Origin: Candidatus Parabeggiatoa sp. nov. 1
Lineage (GTDB): Bacteria > Pseudomonadota > Gammaproteobacteria > Beggiatoales > Beggiatoaceae
Reading direction: 5' to 3'
Length of the DNA: 37,879 bases
Assembly: GCA_003646175.1 (NCBI GenBank)
Contig: QNER01000005.1
Span: 1 to 37,879 of the forward strand
A model generated the notes under the pieces. It had not been told where the DNA came from. It did not search any database and was given only the letters and a program-made list of their open reading frames with translations. Both the position numbers and the translations under genes were made by a program. Position 1 is the first letter of the stretch. Each line of letters begins with the position of its first letter. This document shows positions 9,363-17,404 of the stretch, piece after piece.

Positions 9363-10964
9363 ATGCGTTTTATGAAGTGGGCTGGGCTTGGTGCTGTCAT
9401 CAGTGTCGCCGTGGGAGTCGCCGTGTTTTATCCCCGCACTGATGCAGCAACCATCAAAAATGTCATCTTTGTGATCGGTGATGGCATGGGGTTCCAACAA
9501 GTGGGGTTGCTTAATTCTTACGCCAAGTATGCCCCAAACTCCATTTACAAAGACAAAGATGGCAAAACGGCGATAGAGGAAGCCATCGCTGAAGGAACCA
9601 TTGGAATTGCCTATCACGAAGCTGCCAATGTCTTAGTGACCGATTCTGCGGCAAGTGCTACCCAATTCGCTACCGGAAAAAGTGCCGGCTCGGAAATGAT
9701 TGGTTGCGATCAATTTGGTGATTCCGTCGGAACCATTCTCGAAATCGCTAAGAAGAAGGGGAAATCCACAGGGTTAGTCTCTGACACACGCATTACCCAT
9801 GCCACGCCGGCCGCCTTTGCAGCCCATCAAACCCATCGTGGCAAGGAAAATGCCATTGCCGTTGACCTTTTAAACAATGAGGTGGATGTCATGCTGTCAG
9901 GCGGATTGAGATACTTTATTCCTAAGGCTGCTAGTGACAAAAACTCGGCCATTCATCAACAACTCAAAACGCGCACCGGTGGTAGCCTCGAAATCAAGTC
10001 CAAGCGCAAAGACAATCGCAACTTGTTGGATGAAGCGGAACAGAAGCATTACGCACTCGCCTTTACTAAGGCTCAGTTGGAACAAGCAAAAGGCCCAAAA
10101 ATACTCGGCCTTTTCAGCTATTCTGGAATGCCAAATGGTATTCAAGAAACGTTGACCAAAAACGATCCCAAGCGCACGGTTCCCACTTTGAGGGAAATGA
10201 CGATCAAAGCGTTGGACGTGCTTTCCAAAAACGACCAAGGATTTTTTCTTCTGGTAGAGGCTGGACAGATCGATTGGGCAGGGCACGATAATGATGTCGG
10301 TACCCTGTTACACGAAATGCTGAGATTTGATGACACCCTCGAAGCTGTCTCTGAATGGGTGAAAGATCGTAATGACACCCTCCTTATCATTTCCGCGGAT
10401 CATGAAACCGGCGGTTTCGGGTTTTCTTATTCTCGCAGAGAACTCCCCAAGCCAACAGATTTACCAGGGCAACTTTTCAAGGACGAGAAATTTAAGCCCA
10501 ATTTCAACTTTGGCGGTTACGATATTTTGGACAAGCTATACCAACAACAGCTCAGTTATCCCGATATTATGAGCGAATTTGATGGTTTGTCACAGAAAAC
10601 ACCAGAGAAATTGGCAGAGCTGGTGAATAAGTACACAGTGTTTCCTATCACCACAACCGAAGCTGCCGCTATCTTGGAAGAGGAAGAAAACGAATACCGT
10701 GTTCCCGGACATTCGTATTTGGGCACCGAAATGTTTCCTAAAGTCCATGACTTTAAGGAATTTTACGTTTATGGCAGTGAAGTGCATCGCGATCTGTTAG
10801 GCCGGGCGGTGGGCAAATACCAAAATGTGGTTTGGGCAACCGGCACCCATACCAGTACGCCGGTTCCTCTGATTGTCTTAGGGCCAAAAAATGTGACAGC
10901 CCAATTTGGTAGACTGCTGCATACCACCGAGTGGGGAAAATACGCGATTGAAGCGTTGCAATAA
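9363..10964 (+). CDS. phoA: Alkaline phosphatase, PhoA family, secreted
   Basis: A phosphomonoesterase that would release phosphate from organic esters outside the cytoplasm, 533 aa. A signal peptide (KW, then a hydrophobic run to about A28) precedes the mature protein. Catalytic features of the PhoA fold are all visible: GDGMG with metal ligand D40; the nucleophile S95 in VTDSAASAT; E299, D304 and H308 in VEAGQIDWAGHD, with the same spacing as E. coli E322/D327/H331; D346-H347 in SADHETGGF; and H496 in TGTHTSTP. The start is ATG 9363 with AGGAGAGA at 9349-9356; an upstream TTG at 9327 is in frame but lacks this site and would spoil the signal peptide. No Pho box was recognised upstream. It stands alone. 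Confidence 0.95.
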   Translation: MRFMKWAGLGAVISVAVGVAVFYPRTDAATIKNVIFVIGDGMGFQQVGLLNSYAKYAPNSIYKDKDGKTAIEEAIAEGTIGIAYHEAANVLVTDSAASATQFATGKSAGSEMIGCDQFGDSVGTILEIAKKKGKSTGLVSDTRITHATPAAFAAHQTHRGKENAIAVDLLNNEVDVMLSGGLRYFIPKAASDKNSAIHQQLKTRTGGSLEIKSKRKDNRNLLDEAEQKHYALAFTKAQLEQAKGPKILGLFSYSGMPNGIQETLTKNDPKRTVPTLREMTIKALDVLSKNDQGFFLLVEAGQIDWAGHDNDVGTLLHEMLRFDDTLEAVSEWVKDRNDTLLIISADHETGGFGFSYSRRELPKPTDLPGQLFKDEKFKPNFNFGGYDILDKLYQQQLSYPDIMSEFDGLSQKTPEKLAELVNKYTVFPITTTEAAAILEEEENEYRVPGHSYLGTEMFPKVHDFKEFYVYGSEVHRDLLGRAVGKYQNVVWATGTHTSTPVPLIVLGPKNVTAQFGRLLHTTEWGKYAIEALQ

Positions 10965-11088
10965 AAAACCGGCCGGAACAAAAGAAGTGTTTCTTCATTT
11001 GTTCTAGAACGGTATATAATAATTTGTAGGGGCAATCCTTTATGGTTGCCCCTTTGAAATTGATTTCTCAAAAACCAGAAAACGTTCA

Positions 11089-11268
11089 ATGAATGAGACA
11101 ACGCCGCTTGAAAAACCACGTTTAAAACGTTTTTCCGTAGAAAACTTTAAAGCATTTCGCAACAGCACACTGGATTTAGCACCGCTGACTATTTTGATTG
11201 CTGAAAATTCGGGAAAATCGTCCATTGACAGAATCAGAACCAAGTTTTTTCGTACCAGGTTCGCCTGA
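11089..11268 (+). pseudogene. Truncated AAA ATPase (OLD/RecF-like) N-terminus
   Basis: ATG 11089 opens a frame reading LKRFSVENFKAFRNSTLDLAPLTILIAENSGKSSID, the start of an SMC/OLD-type ATPase. Families of this type usually carry GxNSSGKSS; here one residue is missing (ENSGKSS) and the frame runs into repeat DNA at about 11245, stopping at 11266. A second coding-looking piece, ELLNQQALLIADSKRWLAEF (11337 to about 11412), lies just past the palindrome and could be another part of the same gene. The repeat shared with 24823-24905 probably interrupted it. Only a remnant remains. Confidence 0.65.
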
Positions 11269-11282
11269 AACGAATGATAATG

Positions 11283-11325
11283 TGATCGAGGCAAAAGTTT
11301 GCTCCGCAAACTTTTGCCTCGATCA
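11283..11325. repeat. 43-bp palindrome, loop TCC
   Basis: TGATCGAGGCAAAAGTTTGC, loop TCC, then the exact complement. The same palindrome lies at 24860-24902 with loop GGA, the reverse complement of this one, inside matching flanks (GTTTTTTCGTAC on the left, ATTGTCAAG on the right). Confidence 0.85.
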
Positions 11326-11446
11326 TTGTCAAGGTAGAATTACTCAACCAACAAGCTTTGTTAATTGCTGACTCCAAACGTTGGCTGGCCGAATTTGAAC
11401 AACGTTATCTTTGTACAGGACCAAAAATGTAAATTTGTGATAAATC

Positions 11447-11482
11447 GTGATGCTATCGCTTTTTTTTTTGCGATAGTATCAC
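11447..11482 (+). repeat. GATGCTATCGC hairpin
   Basis: GTGATGCTATCGC, a T-rich loop, then GCGATAGTATCAC, with the fixed G-U wobble on the plus strand. An inverted copy lies 70 bp downstream (11550-11582), so the two could also pair with each other. Confidence 0.75.
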
Positions 11483-11549
11483 TAAAACAATAGCATTGGT
11501 TATTGTATCAATGAAGGATTTTGGCACATAGAGAAGGATAACCGCAAAA

Positions 11550-11582
11550 GTGATACTATCGCAAAAAAAGCGATAGCATCAC
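11550..11582 (-). repeat. GATGCTATCGC hairpin, inverted copy
   Basis: Reads GTGATACTATCGC, A-rich loop, GCGATAGCATCAC on the plus strand; the wobble pair forms on the minus strand. Confidence 0.75.
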
Positions 11583-11787
11583 GAAGTACTTTAAAATCAA
11601 TCTGTTATAATTTTGTCCTGCATATAGCAACGTTATGCGATTATTCAAAATTCATTCACACGATTACGATTGACAGCGCATTCTTTGGAAAAGTCATATG
11701 GAGAGGAGTACAAGGCGAACCTTGTACGAGAGGGCGTGGTGATTGAAATCTTTGTACAGGACAATCATTTTTATTTTTAATTTTTTG

Positions 11788-12147
11788 ACTGATGTTACGC
11801 ACTACGCTTCAAAATGAGTCCAGAGGGGCAACCATAAATTATTTCCATACATTTAGCGAGTTATTAGAGGGCAATCCCTCGCGGTTGCCCCTTTTAACGG
11901 CCATGAACAACCTCAAATCGCGAATAGCAAATGATGGCCTTCGCATTTCATTTAAAAACTCTTATAATGCACAACGCTTCAAAATGAGTTCACAGGGGCA
12001 ACCATAAAGGATTTCCCCTATATATCGTTACATATTGTAGGAGCAATTCCTTTGCGGTTGCCCTTTCACCAAACATCATCATGATATGGAACTTTCCGCT
12101 TTATTGCACAAACTGTGACAAGTCGAAGCAATGTGCGTAACATCAGT
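11788..12147. mobile_element. 360-bp inverted-repeat element
   Basis: Perfect 15-bp terminal repeats ACTGATGTTACGCAC (11788-11802) and GTGCGTAACATCAGT (12133-12147), with similarity continuing inward to GCTTC/GAAGC. The interior has a direct repeat (ACGCTTCAAAATGAGT followed by GGGGCAACCATAAA near 11801 and 11973) and several GTTGCCC motifs. There is no coding capacity and no obvious target-site duplication. Confidence 0.6.
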
Positions 12148-12258
12148 TAGATAATTAGAAATTAGGGAATTGGCGATGACTAAGGCGATAGCGGGAAAAT
12201 AATATACCCGTAGATAAACCAATTTTGGTAGTCCTGTTCCAGTCGTGATGATGTCCAA

Positions 12259-12291
12259 ACGGATACTATCCCGTCTCAGGATAGCATCCGT
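12259..12291 (-). repeat. GGATACTATCCC hairpin
   Basis: ACGGATACTATCCC...GGATAGCATCCGT. It is framed by GTAGTCCTG (12229) and AGGACTAC (12308-12315) inverted repeats, suggesting the hairpin is the core of a small element. The wobble pair forms on the minus strand. Confidence 0.7.
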
Positions 12292-13200
12292 AACATCACT
12301 ACATATTTAGGACTACCCCAATTTTTTTGAAAAAATTGTTTTATTGAAGTGTGGGTATTTTATTTAGCCGCAACCGCCTAACTACATCAATCGGCTGCTC
12401 ATTACTTGATTGTCCCCAATTTCCAAAAAACGGGTCTAAAGGTTAGATAACTTATTAATTATTAAGGACTAATTTTTTGCACAAGCTCAGCTTAATGTAA
12501 CAAATTTGAGCACAAAAAACCGGCTCAATACACCATTTTGGAACTGGCATCAATAGGGTGTGAGCAATTATTATTCGCTTCAAAACGCGAGCAGTTTATC
12601 TTCTTGCTTGGTGGTAAAATAAAAAATGGTGCGGGCAACTCATGTAGCTAGTGTGCGTGGCTTGGGTAATGTGGCATTGCGAAATTAAAATCCAGCACAA
12701 CCTATTGTTATTTAGAACATTTTTTGTAAACCGTGCCTACCAAATCACGCCAAAGACCGGGAAAAATGACCTAGATCAAGGACACGCGCAATCCAAGTAA
12801 TCATAATGGGTTCCCATAATTTCACAGGGTACCAGACACTGGGTAATAAAATGGTACTCAAATAATTTGAACAGTCATTTTGATGATTTTTATACTTAGC
12901 TCCGTTGAAAAAGGTGAAAATGAAATTGGGTGTTGAGCCACATCCGCCTAAAAAAATCAATCCGTAAAATCCGTAAAGAAGCTGTACTTCCAGTATATGA
13001 TCATTTTGATGGAATGAAGTCTTTGTCATTCTCGTGAAAACGGGAATCCATGTAACCCTTTGATGTTTATGCTTTTAATAAGCACAACCTATTGTTATTT
13101 AAAACATTTTTTTTCATAATCTTGTTATTTTATTATTATCGTTTCATTAATCACTTATAGGAGAATGAATAATCTAATGAGTGTCAAGCGATTTTAGACT

Positions 13201-15387
13201 ATGGCATTGGCAGTGAGTACTGCGTTGTTTGGTGCCAGTTGTAATGCTGAACGGCAGGATACGACAACGCCTTATAGCAACCATGGCACCACCCACAGAA
13301 ATTATCAAAGCGGGGATGAACTGCCCTCTTTTCAAAGTAAGTATGCGATTACATTCACGAATTTTCGGATAAACAAAGCAGATGAATCTTTTGCCAACCC
13401 AGATTCTGAGTATCTTTTTTATGTCTACAGCCCTGAAAAGAGCACTTATGAGTTTAAGTGTTTTAATGATATTGGAGATTGTAAAAATGTATGGGTATCG
13501 GCAAAAAAAGGCAATACAATCCCTTTGAATGTGAAGGTGTCAGAGTTTGCAGACAGTGGCTATGTTTATCTTATGGTTTTGGAGGCCGAATTTAATTATT
13601 GGGAGGGCTTCAAACACACATTCACCGATCAAATAAAGTGGGTTCGTTGCCCCCAACAACGCAAACTCTTTGGAAAAATTTACGCGAACACTTGTCAGAA
13701 AATTCCTGTCCAATATCTGCTTGATAATCGCTCTTCTTGCTTGAAGATGGCAACGTACTCTGGAAGTGACGAAATCTGCTTGTCCTATGAAATTGAGGCA
13801 CTGCAAAAACTCCACCCCGATTTTCAAAAAAACCTCGAACAACTTTCTGCTTTGTCTGGGTTATTGGATTCTAGCTATCCAGAGTGGGTTAAATTTTTCA
13901 AGAAAGACCCTTTGTATAATCAGGAAAAATCCGTTCAATTTGTTGATTTTTCAAAGCGAGATGAAGTGAAAAATCAATCGGTTTCGTCGGTCACTTTTTA
14001 TGCACCGGACAAGTATGCACGGGACAAGAAATTTTCTAATCTACCCACGAAAATTGCACAGCCAGTGGTGAACTACCTGGCTCGACAATACCCTAATGCT
14101 TTATGGGTCATTAACGGAGCCTATGGAAAAGTCTTAGCGGCCTACGGTGCGAATCAACTTAACCAAGCCGGACACTCTTCACCCATTCGGATTCGCGTTA
14201 ACTGGCCACCAAGTGTGAGCCATCAATCCATCAATGATTGGTTAAAAACACCAGAAAAAAACCAAGCGCGTCGGCCTTATCACACACTGGGATTGTTTTA
14301 TCAAAGAGGTGGTGACAATGCCAAGTTTGCGGTTGAACGGGGAACCGGTTTAAGCGATACCGTCGATACTGTGTCCGACACCTTAACGTTACCGGGCAGG
14401 TACACTTTGGGCACTCACCTCAATATTGATAAAGATAACGTGGAATTATCCGGCATCTTCTCGCTTTTTAACAGCGAGGTGACTGGAAATGAAGTGAGCG
14501 GTTATTCCATCAAGTTAACGCCCAAATACGAGCAGAAGGTTAAGGCAAAGTTAGAGTTGCCTTCTGGGTATGAGTACAGGTATAAAAAAGACTGTCGCTC
14601 AATTAAAAAAACCGTCTCAAAGTGGTTTGCGACGGATAAGGTAACGTTGCAATGTCCCCGTTTGCCCCAAAGTCGAATTGTGCCTGAGTTTGTGAATGGT
14701 GAGGTACGCTTAGAGGCTCAAAACAAGGAATTGTCTTTGGGCTTACGTTTTAAGAACAGAGCGCAAAGCCAATCTTCACTAGAAGGGTGGCATCTGAAAG
14801 GCAGCCAGATCACTTTAAGTCAAACGCATCAAGGACAAGATAACTGGATGCTGATCAATGCTCGCGATTTACCTGAGCCTACAAATGGGCACTTAACGCT
14901 GGAACCCCCTGCGGATGCTGTTTCGATCTTTTACCGAAATGAGCCTATTCCCGTTAAGTTATCGAAGGTACAACAGAAGTATCTTTACACGGCTAAACCG
15001 GTCCCAGACTTAGAGGGTTATGCTGTTGTTGAGGTAGACGTTCCCAATCCCAAAGAACGTCTGGTAGAGACTTTTAAAAACAGTGATAATCCGTGGACAC
15101 CAGAAACGCTCAAGTTTCTGTGTGATGGTAGCCAATCAGATACTTCTTTGTGTAATAAAACTTGTCGTCTGGACTCAACAACGGCCCAAAACCATGCCAA
15201 ACTCATTTGTCAGGGCAAACCAGTGACGATGCCTTTAAAACAATTGGAAGGTTATCTGGTGACAACCCGTTTTATTGGGGAACGTTGGGGTACGCCTCGG
15301 TTCGGCTTAAAGGCCAATCATTGCAGGACTTTTTCTGTGGTGCGTGGCAGCGGCTGTTTCCAATCCATAATCAAGTCATTGTGGTAG
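13201..15387 (+). CDS. Large exported protein of unknown function, N-terminal part (interrupted)
   Basis: I do not recognise a family. The frame after the last stop begins at ATG 13201 with a hydrophobic stretch ending FGASCNA. In the same frame, ATG 13177 (or 13165), downstream of AGGAG at 13159-13163, reads MSVKRF, then TAG at 13195-13197, then this sequence, so the natural product probably had the complete signal peptide. The rest is beta-rich with several Cys pairs, as in a periplasmic or surface protein. The frame leaves coding sequence near 15240-15340, where the -1 frame (15162-16460) carries on. It is the first gene of a same-strand cluster with an ABC transporter. As written the gene is broken twice. 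Confidence 0.7.
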   Translation: MALAVSTALFGASCNAERQDTTTPYSNHGTTHRNYQSGDELPSFQSKYAITFTNFRINKADESFANPDSEYLFYVYSPEKSTYEFKCFNDIGDCKNVWVSAKKGNTIPLNVKVSEFADSGYVYLMVLEAEFNYWEGFKHTFTDQIKWVRCPQQRKLFGKIYANTCQKIPVQYLLDNRSSCLKMATYSGSDEICLSYEIEALQKLHPDFQKNLEQLSALSGLLDSSYPEWVKFFKKDPLYNQEKSVQFVDFSKRDEVKNQSVSSVTFYAPDKYARDKKFSNLPTKIAQPVVNYLARQYPNALWVINGAYGKVLAAYGANQLNQAGHSSPIRIRVNWPPSVSHQSINDWLKTPEKNQARRPYHTLGLFYQRGGDNAKFAVERGTGLSDTVDTVSDTLTLPGRYTLGTHLNIDKDNVELSGIFSLFNSEVTGNEVSGYSIKLTPKYEQKVKAKLELPSGYEYRYKKDCRSIKKTVSKWFATDKVTLQCPRLPQSRIVPEFVNGEVRLEAQNKELSLGLRFKNRAQSQSSLEGWHLKGSQITLSQTHQGQDNWMLINARDLPEPTNGHLTLEPPADAVSIFYRNEPIPVKLSKVQQKYLYTAKPVPDLEGYAVVEVDVPNPKERLVETFKNSDNPWTPETLKFLCDGSQSDTSLCNKTCRLDSTTAQNHAKLICQGKPVTMPLKQLEGYLVTTRFIGERWGTPRFGLKANHCRTFSVVRGSGCFQSIIKSLW

Positions 15388-16460
15388 GTAGTAAGACTCA
15401 AAAAGGTGGAGATACTCAGGTGGCTCATCTGAGTAATCCCTTCTCAGGCGAGCGAATGTCACAAGATGTCCCCCTTTCGGCCATCACTGCCAACCAGCAA
15501 CCTATTTGGTTTTCTCCCATCAAGCCAAGTGAAGCAAAAAGGCCGCTTTTGAACAGTACCATTTGGCAATTGGATGCCGTCAGAGGTCGTTACGATTACT
15601 ATCTCCATCAAGATTATGGTTGCAAGGACAATGGACAACAGTTACCCCTGCCAATACGTTCCGGAGCGATTTGCCAAAAGCAGAGCCAAAATCGCTGTCA
15701 AGTGCCTTCCGCTTCCGTCACCAGAAATGCGTTGGTTGGCTCTGGGGCACAAATTGATATTGTCGCTGTGTTTGCGGACAACTATGACTTTCAGCAGCAA
15801 CCCATGCGCCATAAATTCTCTATTAAGTTGCCCGGCCTAAATCTACCCAAAACCAGCGAACCAGAACTGCGGGCTGGTTGGATGAGAACTTGGAATAAGC
15901 CGACTACACAACAGTCGTTGCGTGCGGAGATTAATCAGCAAACCAATAATCAACAACGCAATCCGTCGGTCGTGTTGCATTACCTCTATGATGATGAAAA
16001 CGATTATCAAAACAAATGGTTATGGAAGACAACGACTTCACCGGCACGTTTAAGAAATGCGCCCGATATCAAGAAACGTAACGATATGGTGAATGTGGTT
16101 GACATTAGCAATGTTGTTCTTAACAACGAGATTCGCCCACGTAACCGCGAATTCAATAATCAAGTCCAACGGATTATTAATCATATCACCAAACAATGGC
16201 GGGTGAATAGCGATCATTTGTTGGTTATCTTAAGTGATAGCATTTCTGAGCAAGAAATGGCGCGACTCAATAATATCGGGTTACCTCGTGGTAATGGTAA
16301 ACGTCGTTTGCTTATCCTAACCAGTGAATTTCTGTCTCCGAATAGTGATTCACTGCTTTCGTTACCTCGGTTGCCGTCCGATACTGGGAACCATACTGTG
16401 ATATCGATGTATGATGATAATTGGGTGGAACAGTTTGTGAAAGCTGTTTTCGCTTTTTGA
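15162..16460 (+). CDS. Large exported protein of unknown function, C-terminal part (-1 frame)
   Basis: This continues the previous frame after a -1 shift; the true junction is somewhere in 15240-15340, and the first codons listed are not its start. There is no ribosome-binding site. It contains Cys-bearing segments and ends with a compact alpha/beta stretch (VNVVDISNV...LLVILSDSI...RRLLILTSEFL) that loosely resembles a VWA or Rossmann-like fold, without a MIDAS motif that I can see. A TTTAAAA heptamer in the correct phase lies at 15234-15240. Joined with the upstream part, the protein would be about 1,090 residues. Confidence 0.65.
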   Translation: MSSGLNNGPKPCQTHLSGQTSDDAFKTIGRLSGDNPFYWGTLGYASVRLKGQSLQDFFCGAWQRLFPIHNQVIVVGSKTQKGGDTQVAHLSNPFSGERMSQDVPLSAITANQQPIWFSPIKPSEAKRPLLNSTIWQLDAVRGRYDYYLHQDYGCKDNGQQLPLPIRSGAICQKQSQNRCQVPSASVTRNALVGSGAQIDIVAVFADNYDFQQQPMRHKFSIKLPGLNLPKTSEPELRAGWMRTWNKPTTQQSLRAEINQQTNNQQRNPSVVLHYLYDDENDYQNKWLWKTTTSPARLRNAPDIKKRNDMVNVVDISNVVLNNEIRPRNREFNNQVQRIINHITKQWRVNSDHLLVILSDSISEQEMARLNNIGLPRGNGKRRLLILTSEFLSPNSDSLLSLPRLPSDTGNHTVISMYDDNWVEQFVKAVFAF

Positions 16461-16477
16461 CATTGTGCCTAGTACTC

Positions 16478-16579
16478 TGTCAACTTGGTTTTGACGGGTA
16501 AGATGAGGAGTCCAAACTTTAGTTTGGCCGGTTCCAAGATAAATCTTGGACTCCTGTACCCGTCAATAGGACCTTGACA
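16478..16579. mobile_element. 102-bp inverted-repeat element carrying a three-way-junction repeat
   Basis: Ends TGTCAACTTGGTTTTGACGG and CCGTCAATAGGACCTTGACA form imperfect terminal repeats. Inside is the 48-nt three-way-junction motif (16507-16554). It fills the gap between the exported-protein gene and the ABC operon and ends 23 bp before the AGGAGG of the ATPase gene, so it is probably in the leader of that transcript. A related copy without its left end lies at 28444-28525. Confidence 0.6.
16507..16554 (+). repeat. 48-nt three-way-junction repeat, copy 1
   Basis: An outer stem GGAGT/ACTCC encloses two perfect 6-bp hairpins, CCAAAC-TTTA-GTTTGG (16512-16527) and CCAAGA-TAAA-TCTTGG (16534-16549). 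The middle linker is CCGGTT. Copy 2 (28444-28491) keeps every paired base. It lies 48 nt upstream of the ribosome-binding site of the ABC ATPase. Confidence 0.8.
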
Positions 16580-16615
16580 CCAGTGCAACGTGTCGCTTAA
16601 TAGGAGGTTATTACT

Positions 16616-17404
16616 TTGGAAACCGTACTTGAAATCCAACAACTCAGTAAAACGTATTACCCTCGCAACGATAAACCCAATGAAGTGCTTAATGGGATAA
16701 ACCTCACTGTGACTGAGGGTGAGCGGATTGCGATACTAGGACGCTCAGGCTCCGGGAAAAGCACGTTATTGAATTTGTTCGCACTTTTGGATAAAGGACA
16801 GGGCAAAATCACTTATGGCATTCGCCAACAGAATCAATTACAGCACTATACCCTAGACAATGGCAATCTACAGGGAATGAGCTTAGACAGTTTGCGAGGC
16901 TATTTGGGCTTTATCTTTCAAACGCCCTTTATGCTCAGCAATTTCAATGTGGATTATAACGTAGGCTTACCGCTCCATCTTGAAGGCCGTCCGCAATCGG
17001 ACATTCATCAACGGATTGATAAAACGGTGAAGGGTTTAGAGTTAGAAGAGCTACGGACTAAAACGGCGGATGAGTTATCCGGTGGACAACGCCAGCGTGT
17101 TGCGATTGGGCGGGCCATGATTCATGAGCCGGCGATTGTGTTCGCGGACGAACCCACCGGTAACCTAGATGGCGACAATGCCCAGAACATCATGAACAAG
17201 CTGGAGGAATTACGTCAGGCGCAAAAAACCGCGTTGGTTTTAGTCACGCATGATCCGTGCCTTGCCCTAAACTATACCGACAAAATCTACTACTTGGATC
17301 AAGGCCACTTATCCCTTCTCCTGTCAAGGGACAAAGGGGAATACAAAGAACATCAACCTCACTGTCAAGATATATTAAAGCTTATCAAGGATAAAAAACA
17401 ATGA
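16616..17404 (+). CDS. ABC transporter ATP-binding protein, MacB/LolD/FtsE type
   Basis: The cytoplasmic ATPase subunit that would power the FtsX-type permease encoded next. 262 aa, normal for the family. Walker A GRSGSGKST (residues 42-50), signature LSGGQ (154-158), Walker B IVFADEP with D178 and catalytic E179, and the switch histidine H212 in VTHDP are all intact. An insert of about 20 residues after Walker A (GIRQQNQLQHYTLDNGN) is longer than usual. The start is TTG 16616, 8 nt after a strong AGGAGG (16602-16607). Its stop overlaps the permease start by 4 bp (ATGA), so the two are translationally coupled. The substrate cannot be read from the sequence; lipoprotein or exported-protein handling is suggested by the neighbours. 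Confidence 0.92.
   Translation: METVLEIQQLSKTYYPRNDKPNEVLNGINLTVTEGERIAILGRSGSGKSTLLNLFALLDKGQGKITYGIRQQNQLQHYTLDNGNLQGMSLDSLRGYLGFIFQTPFMLSNFNVDYNVGLPLHLEGRPQSDIHQRIDKTVKGLELEELRTKTADELSGGQRQRVAIGRAMIHEPAIVFADEPTGNLDGDNAQNIMNKLEELRQAQKTALVLVTHDPCLALNYTDKIYYLDQGHLSLLLSRDKGEYKEHQPHCQDILKLIKDKKQ

Larger units (their letters stand above)
10965..13176. other. Repeat-rich decayed region without intact genes
   Basis: A hairpin follows the phosphatase gene (10976-11004, GAACAAAAGAAG/CTTCATTTGTTC, no T-tract). A GTAGGGGCAATCC motif (11026-11053), an AAA ATPase remnant, a 43-bp palindrome, several GATGCTATC hairpins, a 360-bp inverted-repeat element, and a 33-bp direct repeat (12694-12726 and 13081-13113) fill the rest. 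A 60-bp dispersed repeat lies at 12932-12995. The minus-strand frame at 12745-13029 is formed by these repeats and is not a gene. Confidence 0.6.

Noticed and set aside
12745-13029. 94-aa minus-strand ORF
   Set aside because: It runs through dispersed repeats, has no ribosome-binding site and no recognisable motif.
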